NCBI GenBank assembly: GCA_905221605.1
Contig: CAJNDS010002245.1
Span: forward strand, 340,044 to 404,043
Origin: Symbiodinium natans
Taxonomy: Eukaryota > Sar > Dinophyceae > Suessiales > Symbiodiniaceae
DNA length: 64,000 nucleotides
Reading direction: 5' to 3'
The translations under genes and the position numbers were made by a program. How positions within the stretch are numbered: position 1 is the stretch's first letter; every line of letters starts with the position of its first letter. Under the pieces are notes generated by a model that saw only the letters and a program-made list of their open reading frames with translations, was not told where the DNA came from and made no database searches. This document shows positions 47,343-57,172 of the stretch, piece after piece.

Positions 47343-47468
47343 CCTTGGGGACGACATGAACCCTAAAACGGTTTGGGGTTTAGGGTATAGGGTTTAGGGT
47401 AGATACCTTAATAGGACTTCTAGTAGGGTATATATGGCGCCAATTTTAGATTTTAGTGTTCATTTGGT
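47340..47468 (+). mobile_element. element family H, copy with TTTAGGG units inside
   Basis: ACATGAACCCTAAAACGGTT at the left, telomere-type units, TACCTTAATAGGACTTCTAG, and TTTTAGTGTTCATTTGGTCC at the right, inverted to the left end. Confidence 0.75.
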
Positions 47469-47820
47469 CCGTAAGGTAAACCCCCAAACCCGCAACCGTT
47501 CAATTCAACCAAAAGCAAACTATGCATCCGGTCGTTGTGGGAAGTCGCTTTCGGCAGCAGTTGAATGTTGACCGCGTGAAGCCTTCAACAAGCCCATAAT
47601 TCTAATAGTGACAAGCACAATCACAATAGTAATAATTGTCATTATTAAAACAGAAAGAAGAATAACAAGAAGAATCAGAAGATAAAGAATGGTAAAACAA
47701 AAAGCACATCTTCCTGGCGTTTAGGGGTTTAGATTTAAAGCCTGGGCCTAGACCCCAAACCTCGGTTTAACCTTTGAGCTTCGATTTCCTCGCTTGCAAG
47801 TGTGCATGGTTCAAGGATTA

Positions 47821-47902
47821 GGGGGATTACAATGGGGGGGGGGGGTACGATAATCCCTATGAAGGATTGTTGGTATAGGGGGGGGGGGGGGGAACATCCC
47901 AA
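47821..47902. mobile_element. MITE family G with expanded poly-G
   Basis: TACGATAATCCCTATGAAGG, ATTGTTGGTATA and GGGGAACATCCCAA with two G runs of 12-17. Preceded by an AT-rich patch without gene (47,600-47,715). Confidence 0.75.
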
Positions 47903-47985
47903 ACCCTAAACCCTGAACCCTAAACCCGCAACCCTAGCCCTAAACCCTAAGCCTACGACTTGTTCCCCCTCTCCCTCTCCATTAG

Positions 47986-48066
47986 CAAGAAGTTCCAAGC
48001 GCATGGTCGACGATGCCGCGGCAGACAGCTGATTTGCTCAAAAGCAGCTGGGTGGAAGCCCACAGG
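47986..48066 (+). CDS. candidate internal exon with strong acceptor
   Basis: TGTTCCCCCTCTCCCTCTCC then ATTAG precedes QEVPSAWSTMPRQTADLLKS and SWVEAH; GTTTAGG follows. The pyrimidine tract is among the best in the window. Confidence 0.58.
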
Positions 48067-48114
48067 GTTTAGGGTTTAGGGTTTAGGGTTTAGGGTTTAG
48101 GGTTTAGGGTATGT

Positions 48115-48204
48115 ATGTCAGCGCAGGAAAGACCCAGCTTCCGGAATTCCTGATATTGTAGACACATGGCGTATGTTGCTGGGCTCCCTGAGCCCCCTGA
48201 ATCC
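48115..48204 (+). CDS. candidate exon
   Basis: CQRRKDPASGIPDIVDTWRM then LLGSLSPLN. Protein-like. A second island at 48,398-48,470 reads QLTSAVLGFSYFGLRKGFGS. Confidence 0.4.
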
Positions 48205-48512
48205 CAAAACCCAAAATCCCTAAACCCGAAACCCTAAACCCTAAACCCTAAACCCTAAAACCCCTACACCCCTAAACTTAACCCTAAACCCCGAAATCCT
48301 CAGACTCGCTTGCTCGTGCCAAGTTACCTCTCAAGCCTCTTAAGTCGAGGCTGAAATGTTTAGGGTTTAGGGTTTAGGGTTTAGGGTTTCGGGTTCAGGG
48401 TGTTCAGTTGACGAGCGCAGTCCTGGGCTTCAGCTACTTCGGGCTTCGCAAGGGGTTTGGGTCTTCGGGGTTTGGAAGAGGGGGGGGGTTTAGGGTTTAG
48501 GGTTTAGGGTTT

Positions 48513-48602
48513 CACGGGCCGTGAACCGCCTACTGTTCTGAGGGCTATGTGCTGCAAACTGTGTGAGGACGGAGTCGTTTGTTTGGGTCGGGGCTACCCT
48601 AG
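48513..48602 (+). CDS. candidate exon, Cys-rich
   Basis: GREPPTVLRAMCCKLCEDGV then VCLGRGYP. C-C-x-x-C spacing. Reversed repeat polarity. Confidence 0.4.
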
Positions 48603-48883
48603 ACCCTAAACCCTAAACCCTCAGGTTAAGATGACACCTCCAGAAAATAGAGCAGGGAAACCCTCAACCTTAAACCCTGCTCCTTTGGGGCCTTATTCTT
48701 GCGGCCCCTCATGATATGTACCCTAAACCCCTAAACCCTAAATCCTAAACTCCTAATTCCTAAACCCCAAACTCCTAAACCCTAAACCCCAAACTCCTAA
48801 ACCCTAAACCCTAAACCCTAAACCCCTAAACCCCTAAACCCTAAACCCTAAACCCCTAACCCCTAAACCCAAAACCCCTAAAC

Positions 48884-48990
48884 CTTTGTGTTGGAGGTGC
48901 TTCGTTGCTCCCTGAGTCGCCCAGGCCTCGAAACACAGATGCTGCAGCCAGGCGCACGCAGTTTTTTCATGTGCTGTTGGGCTTTGGGGG
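48884..48990 (+). CDS. candidate exon
   Basis: Frames VGGASLLPESPRPRNTDAAA then RRTQFFHVLLGFGGW, and EVLRCSLSRPGLETQMLQPG. C-strand left, G-strand right. Confidence 0.4.
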
Positions 48991-49107
48991 CTGGTGTTTA
49001 GGGTTTAGGGTTTAGGGTTTCGGGTTTCGGGTTTAGGGTTTCGGGTTTAGGGTATAGTTTAGGGTTTAGGGTTTAGGGTTTAGGGTTTAGGATTTAGGGT
49101 AGTAGGG

Positions 49108-49190
49108 CAGTAGGGAAGGAGGGAATGAGGTACCCGACATTCTCCCTTGAAGGCTTGACCTCGGGCCCTAACTCCCTCATTCCCTACTAG
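49108..49190. mobile_element. MITE-like element family K, copy 2
   Basis: AGTAGGGAAGGAGGGAATGA at the left and CTCCCTCATTCCCTACTAG at the right are inverted; core GGGCCC as in 18,655-18,742. Confidence 0.8.
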
Positions 49191-49439
49191 GAGCCAGAAG
49201 GTTCGGGGGCTGCTGAAGGGTTAGGGGCTGCTTTAGGGCTGCTCTAGTTCAAAGCTGGTCACTTTTGGGAGAAGCCCATCAGTTGTTGGACCCTGCGCCC
49301 TCAAGGTTTGGGCTTGGGGCTTGGGGCTTCGGGTTTAGGGTTTGGGTTTTTTTGGGGGGTTAACTTGTGCTGCAGGGAATGCAGCCAACAAGAGATGGCA
49401 GTTGAACTCAGGTTCACCCCCCCCCTCCCCCCGACAAAA

Positions 49440-49605
49440 GCAAAGAATAAATAAATGAATTCCTCCTCTTCCTCCTCCTGCTGCTGCTGCTAGTGTTGAT
49501 CATATTGATCAGAATGATCATAGCCTTGGAGAGCATTCTGCCATTTCAAGACCTCCTTGCCCGGTACCCACTAAACATCACCACGAGCACACCATTCACG
49601 TGAAG
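49440..49605 (+). other. Leu-rich frame from CTCCTC/CTG repeats
   Basis: A frame LLFLLLLLLLLVLIILIRMI then IALESILPFQDLLARYPLNI arises partly from a CTC/CTG microsatellite (49,462-49,491). The second half is not repeat-derived and may be coding. The stretch 49,605-49,980 has no confident gene. Confidence 0.35.
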
Positions 49606-50216
49606 GATACGTATCCAGGCCCGCGCAACCACTTCGCAACATGCGGGCGCGTGTCAAATCCCAAACCCGAGAGAATCGCCACATCCTAAACCCTTACACC
49701 CTGCATCTGCAAACGCCGCACCCCCCAGCCTTGCACCCCTGTAGGACCCGCAGTGGCGCTTCACTCCCTTATCGAGGGACTAAGTCCTAAACCTCTCTCA
49801 GAAACAAAGAAAAAGGAACCCTGAACCCTCAACCCTAAAGCCCACGCAACCTACACCCTGGAGACTCCGAACCCTGCGCTGTTCTCTCTCGCCATGGTTC
49901 GTGTGGCATGCTGGCAAGCGCACGCGCAACTGCACTGAGCCAGCCCCAGGCCGTACCTCGAGTTTGATAAGCGGCTAGTTCTAGGTTTCGGGTTTAGGGT
50001 TTACGGTTTCGGGTTTCGGGTTTAGGGTTTAGGGTTAGGGTTTAGGGTTAGGGTTGCACCTTCTGTTAGGGTCCCCACAATAATTGGTAAGGCAAAAGGA
50101 CTCCAAAACGGACCCTGATGGGAGAAGTACCCGAGTGTGGTTGGGGTTTGGGGCCTAAGGTTTGGGGTCTTGGGTTCAGGGCTTTGGGGTTTAGGGTTTA
50201 GGGTTTAGGGTCGGGT

Positions 50217-50296
50217 TTCCCCTTATACCAACAGTCCTTAATCAGGATTATCACAAGGGGTACTACAATCCCTACTAAGGACTTTAAGGGGACCAA
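50217..50296. mobile_element. MITE family G
   Basis: CCCCTTATACCAACAGTCCT then TAATCAGGATT and GGGGTACTACAATCCCTACT; right end weak. Confidence 0.78.
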
Positions 50297-50405
50297 GTTT
50301 AGGGCTTAGTTTGGGGTTAGGGTTTAGGGTTTAGGGTTTGGGGTTTGGGGTTTGGGGTTTAGGGTTTAGGGTTTAGGGTTTAGGGTGAGTGCGAGTGTGG
50401 GGTTT

Positions 50406-50510
50406 GGGGGTCGCAGACTCTGCAGCTTAGAGTCTCATGTGGGGGCTCAGCCTTTGCAGCTTCAGAGATGGGGGGCATGGATGTAAGAGATTGCAGAGAA
50501 TTAGCTTACG
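50406..50510 (+). CDS. candidate exon
   Basis: GSQTLQLRVSCGGSAFAASE then MGGMDVRDCRELAYG, running into the next G-strand array. Confidence 0.4.
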
Positions 50511-50611
50511 GGGTTAGGGTTTAGGGTTTAGGGTTTAGGGTTTAGGGTTTAGGGTTTAGGGGTTAGGGTTGTCGCCAAGGCCAGTGATTTTGGGTTTGGG
50601 GTTCAGGGTTT

Positions 50612-50685
50612 ATGGCCGAACTGTCGCGAGGCCCCATCACGCAGAGGCCCAAGTGGCTGCACCCAGCGCGCGCAGCAAGGTGCAG
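50612..50685 (+). CDS. candidate first exon with CAG|GTGACC donor
   Basis: MAELSRGPITQRPKWLHPAR then AARC; GTATGGCC-like start context, CAG before GTGACC. A second frame reads VARPHHAEAQVAAPSARSKV. Confidence 0.42.
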
Positions 50686-50842
50686 GTGACCTTGAGGGGG
50701 CAGTTTAGGGTTTAGGGTTTAGGTTCTAGGGTTTAGGGTTTAGGGTTTAGGCTTTAGGCTTTAGGGTTTAGGGGCAGGGGGGGGGTGGGTTCATGTGTCG
50801 GCCGGCTCATCACTCTGCCCTTTGTATCATACCAGTTTTCGG

Positions 50843-51058
50843 CTATGTGACGCCCTTCAGTTCGGGGAAGAGTCTTTCGAGTTCAGGTAAGGTCGAGGCA
50901 TCCACATACGCTGAGGTGTAGTGCCGGTGCAACTCACGTAATGACGTTTCGTACGCTGCCAGCCAGCATGCGCAATTGCGGCCCTTGAGCTCCCTCCTCA
51001 GGATTTGGGATTCTAGGTCGATGGCCGTTTCCATGCTTGTAGAGTATGTCGGTGCCAT
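50843..51058 (-). CDS. minus-strand 71-codon frame, unrecognised
   Basis: From ATG at 51,058: MAPTYSTSMETAIDLESQIL, RRELKGRNCACWLAAYETSL, RELHRHYTSAYVDASTLPEL, ERLFPELKGVT, TAG. Helical, charged and clearly more protein-like than its + strand shadow. The frame also extends upstream into repeat-derived residues, so ATG is the natural start. Plus-strand candidates flank it on both sides, so gene order is not uniform. No family recognised. Confidence 0.6.
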   Translation of the reverse strand: MAPTYSTSMETAIDLESQILRRELKGRNCACWLAAYETSLRELHRHYTSAYVDASTLPELERLFPELKGVT

Positions 51059-51240
51059 CCTAAAACCCCAAAACCCAAAACCCAAAAACCTTAAACCCCT
51101 AAAACCCTAAACCCCCAAACCCTGAAACCCCAAAACCCAAAAAAACCCAAAACCCCAAAACCCCAAAACCCGAAAGCCTAAACCCTTAAGCCCCAAAAAC
51201 CCTAAACCCCAAAAACCCTAAACCCCAAAAACCCTAAACC

Positions 51241-51356
51241 CTGCTCATGTAGGCCTCAGTGCAAATGCCCGACATGGCCTGGGCTGGGGCCTCCTTACTG
51301 CGCCCAGCGCAATCTGGCGGCGAGCCAGGCTCCTGATGGGACTGGGGTCTTGGGTT
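51241..51356 (+). CDS. candidate exon
   Basis: AHVGLSANARHGLGWGLLTA then PSAIWRRARLLMGLGSW; another frame reads MPDMAWAGASLLRPAQSGGE. C-strand left, G-strand right. Confidence 0.4.
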
Positions 51357-51648
51357 TAGGGTGTAGGGTTTAGGGTTTAGGGTTTAGGGGTTCAGGGGTT
51401 TAGGGGTTTAGGGGGTTTAGGGGTATAGGGGTATGTGTAGGGGTATAGGGGTTTAGGGGTTTAGGGGTTTAGGGGCTTCGGGGTTTAGGGTCTAGGGTCT
51501 GGGGTTTACGGTTTAGGGTTTAGAACTGACTACATAACAGAAACGGAAACTTGAAAGGGTTTAGGGTTTACAGGGTTTAGGGTTTCGGGTTTAGGGTTTA
51601 GGGTTTAGGGTTGGTGTTTGTTGGGGTTCTTGGTTTTTGTTGGGGAGG

Positions 51649-51763
51649 GGCGTTGACGCAGACAACGGCTTGTTTTGGCACGAGAACCTCTTCAGTCCTG
51701 ACCCTTTAAGCCCAAACAAAGCCCTAAGCTCGATATACTCTCAGGCTCTAGAGGGCTTGGGCA
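51649..51763 (+). CDS. candidate exon, 38 codons, convincing
   Basis: VDADNGLFWHENLFSPDPLS then PNKALSSIYSQALEGLG. Balanced composition with aromatic and acidic residues; one of the better islands. Family unknown. Confidence 0.55.
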
Positions 51764-51903
51764 GGGGGCGGGGTGGGGGGGGCAGGGGTGTGAGCCCTAC
51801 AAGCCTTAAACCCTGAACTCTGGGTCCTTTCTAAACCCTAAACCCTAAACCCTAAACCCTAAACCCAAAACCCAAAACCCTGAAGCCTGAACTGGGATGA
51901 AAC

Positions 51904-51970
51904 CTAGGGTTCTTAAGGGAGGGGGGGTATGTAACCCAATATTCCCGAATACTCCCCACTACTCCCACTG
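51904..51970. mobile_element. MITE family B, 5' half
   Basis: GGGTTCTTAAGGGAGGGGGG then GTAACCCAATATTCCCGAAT and ACTCCCCACTACTCCCA, as in copy 2. Confidence 0.7.
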
Positions 51971-52059
51971 GGATCTCAGGGCTTGTGGGCTTGTGGGTTT
52001 AGGGTTTAGGGTTTAGGGTTTAGGCTGTTCCCTAAGGTCTTCAGAACCCTGCAATATGG

Positions 52060-52168
52060 GGGGGGGGGGGGGGGGTTTCCGAAAATAGGGGGGTACCCTT
52101 TTTGGGGCTCGATTATTGGATTCGAGTATTTGCGCATATTCTGGGGTACCCGTATTTCGAAAACCCCC
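52060..52168. mobile_element. MITE-like element family M
   Basis: GTTTCCGAAAATAGGGGGGT and ACCC at the left, GGGGTACCCGTATTTCGAAA and ACCCCC at the right are imperfect inverted repeats. Confidence 0.65.
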
Positions 52169-52376
52169 AAACACCCCGAACCTGAGTGTAGTGAACATAA
52201 AAATGCAACAAATCAGACTCAGGATGCCTCCCAACTTGGGTTCAGCGTTGGGGTTTAGGACCCTAGCCGAATCCCTATAAGCATAAACCCAACACTTTTT
52301 CCCTAAACCCTAAACTCTGAACGTTAAGGTCCAGGGATTAGGTGCCAATCCCCCCAAAAAACAAATTAATATGATA

Positions 52377-52382
52377 ATTAAT

Positions 52383-52413
<31 letters not shown>
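52377..52413. repeat. (TAA)n microsatellite
   Basis: ATTAATAATAATAATAATAA, about ten units. Confidence 0.95.
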
Positions 52414-52416
<3 letters not shown>

Positions 52417-52420
52417 CGTT

Positions 52421-52540
52421 TCTGCCAGGCGTGTGTTGGTCCGGAAGGCCGCTAAGAATTCGGAGAGCGCCAGGGCGTCAAAAGCATGTTCGGAGTTCGA
52501 TTTGAGGGTGTTTGTCTTGGCTTGGCCTAAACCCTAACCC
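52421..52540 (+). CDS. candidate exon
   Basis: VSARRVLVRKAAKNSESARA then SKACSEFDLRVFVLAWP. Basic/helical; the frame ends in the repeat. Confidence 0.48.
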
Positions 52541-52904
52541 GAATTTGGGGTTTAGGGTTTAGGGCTTGGGGTTTAGAGTTTAGGGTTAGAAGTCCTGAGG
52601 CTGTCTAACGCCCTAAACCCAAGGGTTTGGGTTTAGGGAGTAGGGTTTAGGGACCCCAAGCCCTAAACCCTCAACCCTCAACCCTAAACCCTAGGGTTTA
52701 GGGTTTAGGGTTTAGGGTTTAGGGTTAGGGGTTCAGGGTTCAGGGTTTAGGGTTTAGGGTTTAGCATCTCGGTTCCCTTAGAAGCCCCTCCAGGCCCAAA
52801 GAGCCCTCCGGGGGCTTTCAGGCAAGGGGGGGCCCCTAAACCCTAAACCCTAAACCCTAAACCCTAAACCCTAAACCCTAAACCCTAAACCCCAAATCGG
52901 TCCC

Positions 52905-52988
52905 ATGAGGCGTCTCCTCCCCCGAGGACCTCCTGAAAGTGCCTCGGCAACTTCTCGTTCTTGGTCGCCCAGTGGTACCTTCTACCCT
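52905..52988 (+). CDS. candidate exon, possible start, transit-peptide-like
   Basis: MRRLLPRGPPESASATSRSW then SPSGTFYPF: Arg/Ser/Ala-rich, few acids, as in organelle-targeting sequences. C-strand left, G-strand right. Confidence 0.45.
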
Positions 52989-53085
52989 TTTTTGGTTTAG
53001 GGTTTAGGTTTAGGGTTTAGGGTTTAGGGTCTAGGGTTTAGGGTTTAGGGTTTAGGGTTTAGGGTCTGGGGTTTAGGGTTTAGGG

Positions 53086-53153
53086 TTCCCTTATGAAGTA
53101 ACCACCCCCAAAAAAGGGTGCCCTTATTGTAATATGGCTACTGGGCTACCAAG
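53086..53153 (+). mobile_element. MITE family E/F, short copy without inserted repeats
   Basis: GGTTCCCTTATGAAGTAACC ... AAAAGGGTGCCCTTATTGTA, ATGGCTACTGGGCTACCAAG; the uninvaded counterpart of 8,413-8,510. Confidence 0.8.
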
Positions 53154-53154
53154 C

Positions 53155-53215
53155 GTTGGTGACATGGAAGACCACTCCATTAAAGCAGTCAACCCTGAAC
53201 TCGAATCGCCTAACC
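53155..53215 (+). CDS. short open island after the element
   Basis: VGDMEDHSIKAVNPELESP. Short, plausible. Confidence 0.35.
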
Positions 53216-53334
53216 CGCAAACCCTCAAACCCCAAACCCTAACTCCCAGACGCTAAGCCTAGATATTAATCCCTAATTCAACCCTAAACCCTAAACCCTA
53301 AACCCTAAACCTTAAACCCTAAACCCTGAACCCT

Positions 53335-53442
53335 TATTCTGGTGTGAGCTCGGGAGTCGGTGGGGTTTGGGTGTTTTCAAATGTCTACGTGCAGCGATGT
53401 TTACAGTTGGAGCGTCCTCCTGCGTGGAGTCTTGGGCTTAGG
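53335..53442 (+). CDS. candidate terminal exon
   Basis: LFWCELGSRWGLGVFKCLRA then AMFTVGASSCVESWA and TAG. Convincing. Confidence 0.48.
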
Positions 53443-53691
53443 GCCTGATTGTTCAGGGTTTGGGTTCAAGGTTCAGGGTTTAGAGTTTAGGGTTTTAGGG
53501 ACTAGGGTTTAGGGAGCGTTACCAAGTAGGGTTTTCGGGCTTCGAAGGTTAGGGATTTGGGTTTGTTGGTTTGTGGTGGGTGGCCAGTGGGTGCAAGGCT
53601 TTGAGAAAGACTTCGCTCATATTGATTAGAACTCTGGAGCCTAAACCCCAAACACCAAACCCTAAACCCTTAGCCCCTCGTGACCCCCAAG

Positions 53692-53781
53692 CCCTGCGCC
53701 CAGGCGTGGAGAAAGGTGTATCGCAAGAAGACATGCGAGGTGTATCCTCCACTGGATCAGGCAACCAGGGTTGGACCCGAA
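53692..53781 (+). CDS. candidate exon
   Basis: Frames LRPGVEKGVSQEDMRGVSST then GSGNQGWTR, and AWRKVYRKKTCEVYPPLDQA; both open. CCCCAAACCCGAAA repeats follow. Confidence 0.4.
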
Positions 53782-54193
53782 ACCCCAAACCCCAAACCCA
53801 AAACCCCAAACCCGAAACCCCAAACCCGAAACCCCAAACCCGAAACCCTAAACCCTAAACCCTGAAATTCCAAAAGTCCCAAGACCCCAACAGGGTTCTT
53901 AGGGTTTATGGTTTAGGGTTTTGGGGTTTTAGGCCCGAAGCCAGCATGTCGTTCCTTCTCCTATAGGGTTTCGGGTTCAGGGTCTAGGGTGTACTTGGTG
54001 GTTCAGGGTACTTAGTAACCCCTCGTAGGTGTAGTGAGAACCCACATAGAAGCCCCTTAAGTACCCTAAGAGGGTTCTAACCTGCAAGTTGGTCAAGCTA
54101 TGAAGGAGGTAGGGTTTAAGGTGGGCTTAAGGTTTAGGGTGTAGGGTTTAGGGTTTAGGGTTTAAGGTCCCCTCTTGCCGTCCGTGATGAGAA

Positions 54194-54425
54194 TCATGTG
54201 AGGCAGTGGTTCTGGGTGGCTTCGGTTGTTGACTCTTCACAGCTAAGCGAAGCCCTAACCCTCAACCCTATCTGCATTATGGCGCATAAGCTGTGAAGGT
54301 TGGGATGCAGCGATCCTGCAAAGGCTTGTAACATGCGAAGAGCAGCTATGGCCCCGATTGTGGACCAACACCTTTCTTCCACCTCACGCCGCCTCAGCCA
54401 CCCAAACCTATTCCTTCCTTTTCGG
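54194..54425 (-). CDS. minus-strand open frame of about 77 codons
   Basis: From 54,425 to TGA at 54,194: RFGWLRRREVEERCWSTIGA, IAALRMLQAFAGSLHPNLHS, LCAIMQIGLRVRASLSCEES, TTEATQNHCLT. A CCCTAACC-derived piece is read as LRV. The + strand is also open in two parts (NHVRQWFWVASVVDSSQLSE; NMRRAAMAPIVDQHLSSTSR), so strand is uncertain. Confidence 0.4.
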
Positions 54426-54475
54426 GTTTAGGGTTTAGGGCTTAGGGTTTGGGGTTTAGGGTTTAGGGTTTAGGC

Positions 54476-54592
54476 CTGAAACTCAAGTCAGTTGCCTACT
54501 ACAACAAACTTGTTGAGGGCTTCCTTCGAAACGCGCGGATCCGATGGCACGCCAGGCCAGTCCCAAGGATCCCAACAAGTCCCAGAGATGTT
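54476..54592 (+). CDS. candidate internal exon, convincing
   Basis: LKLKSVAYYNKLVEGFLRNA then RIRWHARPVPRIPTSPRD. Basic and amphipathic; G-strand arrays on both sides. Family unknown. Confidence 0.58.
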
Positions 54593-54732
54593 CGGGTTTA
54601 TGGTTTAGGGTTTAGGGTTTGGGGTTTAGGGTTTAGGGTTTACGGTGTAGGGTCACTCCCAAAGCTCAGGATGTTTGGGGCTCAGGTAAAGAGGGTCCCA
54701 GGAAGTCCCAGCGAATCAGAGGCGTCTGCAGA

Positions 54733-54790
54733 CCTTAAACCCTAAACCCTTAACCCTTAACCCTTAACCCTTAACCCTTAACCCTTAAAC
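54733..54790 (-). repeat. homogeneous CCCTTAA array
   Basis: About seven CCCTTAA units. The complementary variant TTAAGGG occurs at 29,040-29,078. Confidence 0.94.
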
Positions 54791-54989
54791 ACTGACATGG
54801 GGTACCCCGCCTAGAAGATCAGCGACCGCGAGGGTCATGCTTCGGACTGGGGATTTTTGTTGAAGTTTCAGGTTCTTGGCTTGGAGATTCTCAAAGTTTA
54901 AGTCAAAGGGTTACGGGTTTAGGGTTTGTGGTTTAGGGTTCAGGGTTGAGGGAAGGGGGGGCAGGGTGAACCTAAAGCCCTAAACCCCT

Positions 54990-55085
54990 GTCACTGAGCG
55001 TGTAAGAGCTGGACAGGTGGCGCACGCCATGGCCCGCACTGGCGACGCACTCCATGCCAGGCTGATGCAACAGCGTCTTGTGTAG
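54990..55085 (+). CDS. candidate terminal exon, 31 codons
   Basis: VTERVRAGQVAHAMARTGDA then LHARLMQQRLV and TAG. Helical and convincing; could end the gene containing 54,476-54,592. Confidence 0.55.
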   Translation, partial: VTERVRAGQVAHAMARTGDALHARLMQQRLV

Positions 55086-55148
55086 AAACCCTAAACTGAA
55101 CCCTAAACCCCAAACCCGAAGCCCTACACTTCAGGGCTGAGGGTTTAT

Positions 55149-55194
55149 CATGGGTTCCCTACGACCCCCTCGCTGCTACCCCCCTTGGTAACCC
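55149..55194. mobile_element. family D MITE, left part
   Basis: CATGGGTTCCCTACGACCCC then TACCCCCC, degraded. Confidence 0.5.
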
Positions 55195-55253
55195 AAACCC
55201 CTAAGCCCTAAGCCCCTAAACCCCTAAACCCTTGAAGCCAACTCCCTAAATTG

Positions 55254-55332
55254 GGCCCCTGGGAGGTCCGTGGTCGACCGCGCCCGGCTCTGGCGAGTGG
55301 AGCTGGATACTGAGGCAGCCCCGTCTGATTTA
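55254..55332 (+). CDS. candidate internal exon
   Basis: WAPGRSVVDRARLWRVELDT then EAAPSDL between C-strand and G-strand repeats. Convincing. Confidence 0.52.
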
Positions 55333-55555
55333 GGGTTTCGGGTTTAGGGTCTAAGGTTTCGGGTTTCCGGTTTAGGGGTTCAGAGTTGAACGTTTAGGGG
55401 TTGGTTGAGGGTTCAGGTCAAGGTAGGGTATTTTTTGAATGGCTTACGGGATGGGGCTTTCGGGCTTTAGGGTTTAGGGTTTAGGGCGTTGATGGTTTCC
55501 TGGGATTACCTTCAAGCCAAGTCTCCGGGTTTGCTAGTCGTATAACCATAGGAGT

Positions 55556-55636
55556 ATGAGTCCCATGGCGGGTTGGGGGCTCAAGGAGACCTTGGAAACT
55601 CACCCAGAAATCAGAGAGTTGTGTGCTAAGCCCTAA
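55556..55636 (+). CDS. ATG-to-repeat frame
   Basis: MSPMAGWGLKETLETHPEIR then ELCA, ending in the C-strand repeat. Short, plausible. Confidence 0.35.
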   Translation: MSPMAGWGLKETLETHPEIRELCAKP

Positions 55637-56037
55637 ACCCTAAACCCTAAACCCTAAACCCTAAACCCTAAACCCTGAACCTTAAGTCCCAAACCCTTTA
55701 AGGGGTGACCTCCTTCCCCTGTCCAAGTTCGAGGGTGGGCTCCCTTCCTAAACCACAAAACGCACCTTTCGCTAGAATTCCGAGGGCCTCAGGGTCCCTT
55801 GTACCCAAACCCTAAACCCTAAACCCCAAACCCTAAACCCTAAACCCTAAACCCTAAACCCTAAACCCTAAACCCTAAACCCGCGGATCTCTATGAGCCA
55901 GCTTAAACACTCGACGCCCGGAACCCAAAGCCCTAGGCCTCAGACCCTCAACCCCAAATCAACTCCAAGCCCTTCGTGTTCCAGGGTGCAGGTTTAGGGT
56001 TTAGGGTTTAGGGTTTAGGGTTTAGGGTTTAGGGTTA

Positions 56038-56128
56038 GACAAGCAGCTCAGGTCTACAGAGACCTCCTTGAGGGCTGCAGGAGGAGCGCCGAGGACCAGG
56101 CCGCCGTAGCGCTCCTGTCCCTTGGCTG
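56038..56128 (+). CDS. candidate internal exon, helical repeat-like
   Basis: QAAQVYRDLLEGCRRSAEDQ then AAVALLSLGW. Resembles paired helices as in TPR-type repeats, but one unit is too little to claim it. Confidence 0.55.
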
Positions 56129-56605
56129 GGTTTAGGGTTTAGGGTTTAGGGTTGAGGGTTTAGGGTTTAGGGTTTAGGGTTTAGGGTTTAGGGTTTAGGG
56201 CTTAGCGCTTAGCGCTTAGGGCTTAGGGCTTAGGGCTTATAGGGCTTAGGGCTTAGGCTTTAGGGTTTAGGGTTCGAGAGGTTTGCGGATGGAGCTTTAA
56301 CGGTTAGAATTTAGGGTTAAAGGGTTTAGCGACCCTAAATCCAGAACCCTAAACCCTAAACCCCAAAGGTTTGCGTCTGGGTTCAGAGCCGAAGCGGTCA
56401 AATTTGTTATTGTTTGTTGCAGGTCTTCCCCACGCAGTGGGGGCGTCCCCCCCCAGACCGTGTCTACATAAAAAAAAGTTCGAATTCTGAACGTCCCCCC
56501 CCCCCTTCAAAACAAGATGAACAACGAATTTTGAAGCACTGAAGCTCCATTCCTTTCGGTTTAGGTTTAGGGTTCAGGGTTTATTCCCTTATGGTGCCCT
56601 CGCAA

Positions 56606-56748
56606 TTAGACTATACCAACCCCCAAAAGGGCTTTTTTGCGGGGCTAATACGCCTTGCAGATGGTTCGAAGTGTCCAAGTAGGGTCCAGACACCTTTTTG
56701 CCTAAAGTCTCCTCATGTAGTAGGTTGTTGGTGTAGTATACTTTCACC
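56606..56748. mobile_element. MITE-like element family N
   Basis: GACTATACCAACCCCCAAAA at the left and GGTTGTTGGTGTAGTATAC at the right are inverted. Confidence 0.6.
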
Positions 56749-56810
56749 CCCTATCCCTAAACCTTAAACCCACAAAGGAGCTACATTGGAGCCTTCCGGT
56801 AAAGCGGCCT

Positions 56811-56861
56811 AGGCGATCACCAGGCTTTTGATTCAACTCTTTGGTCCGTTTTGTCGGCCTC
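56811..56861 (+). CDS. candidate short exon
   Basis: CGGCCTAG acceptor, AITRLLIQLFGPFCRP, GTTTAGG donor. Confidence 0.42.
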
Positions 56862-57088
56862 GTTTAGGGTTTAGAGTTTATGGTTTAGGGCACGTGTCTG
56901 CGGTCTTGGGATGTTTTCGTGGCGCATTTAGAGCCTTCAAACCTTCCGCACTCGAACCCCAAAAACCCTGAGCCTCAGCCCTAGAAACCCTAGAGGCGTT
57001 GCTGCTTTGGGGTTTAGGGTTTAGGGTTTAGGGTTTAGGGTTTAGGGTTTAGGGTTTAGGGTTTAGGGTTTAGGGTTTAGGGTTTAGG

Positions 57089-57172
57089 GCACCTGCCCTA
57101 CACCGAGGAAATCGATGCAGGAAGACGAGCTCGTGCCAGACGTCGCCATGCGCCTTGGCAATCGGATCGACT
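57089..57172 (+). CDS. candidate terminal exon
   Basis: CPTPRKSMQEDELVPDVAMR then LGNRID and TGA; a second basic frame is also open. From 57,180 to 57,610 only degenerate repeats are seen. Confidence 0.45.
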
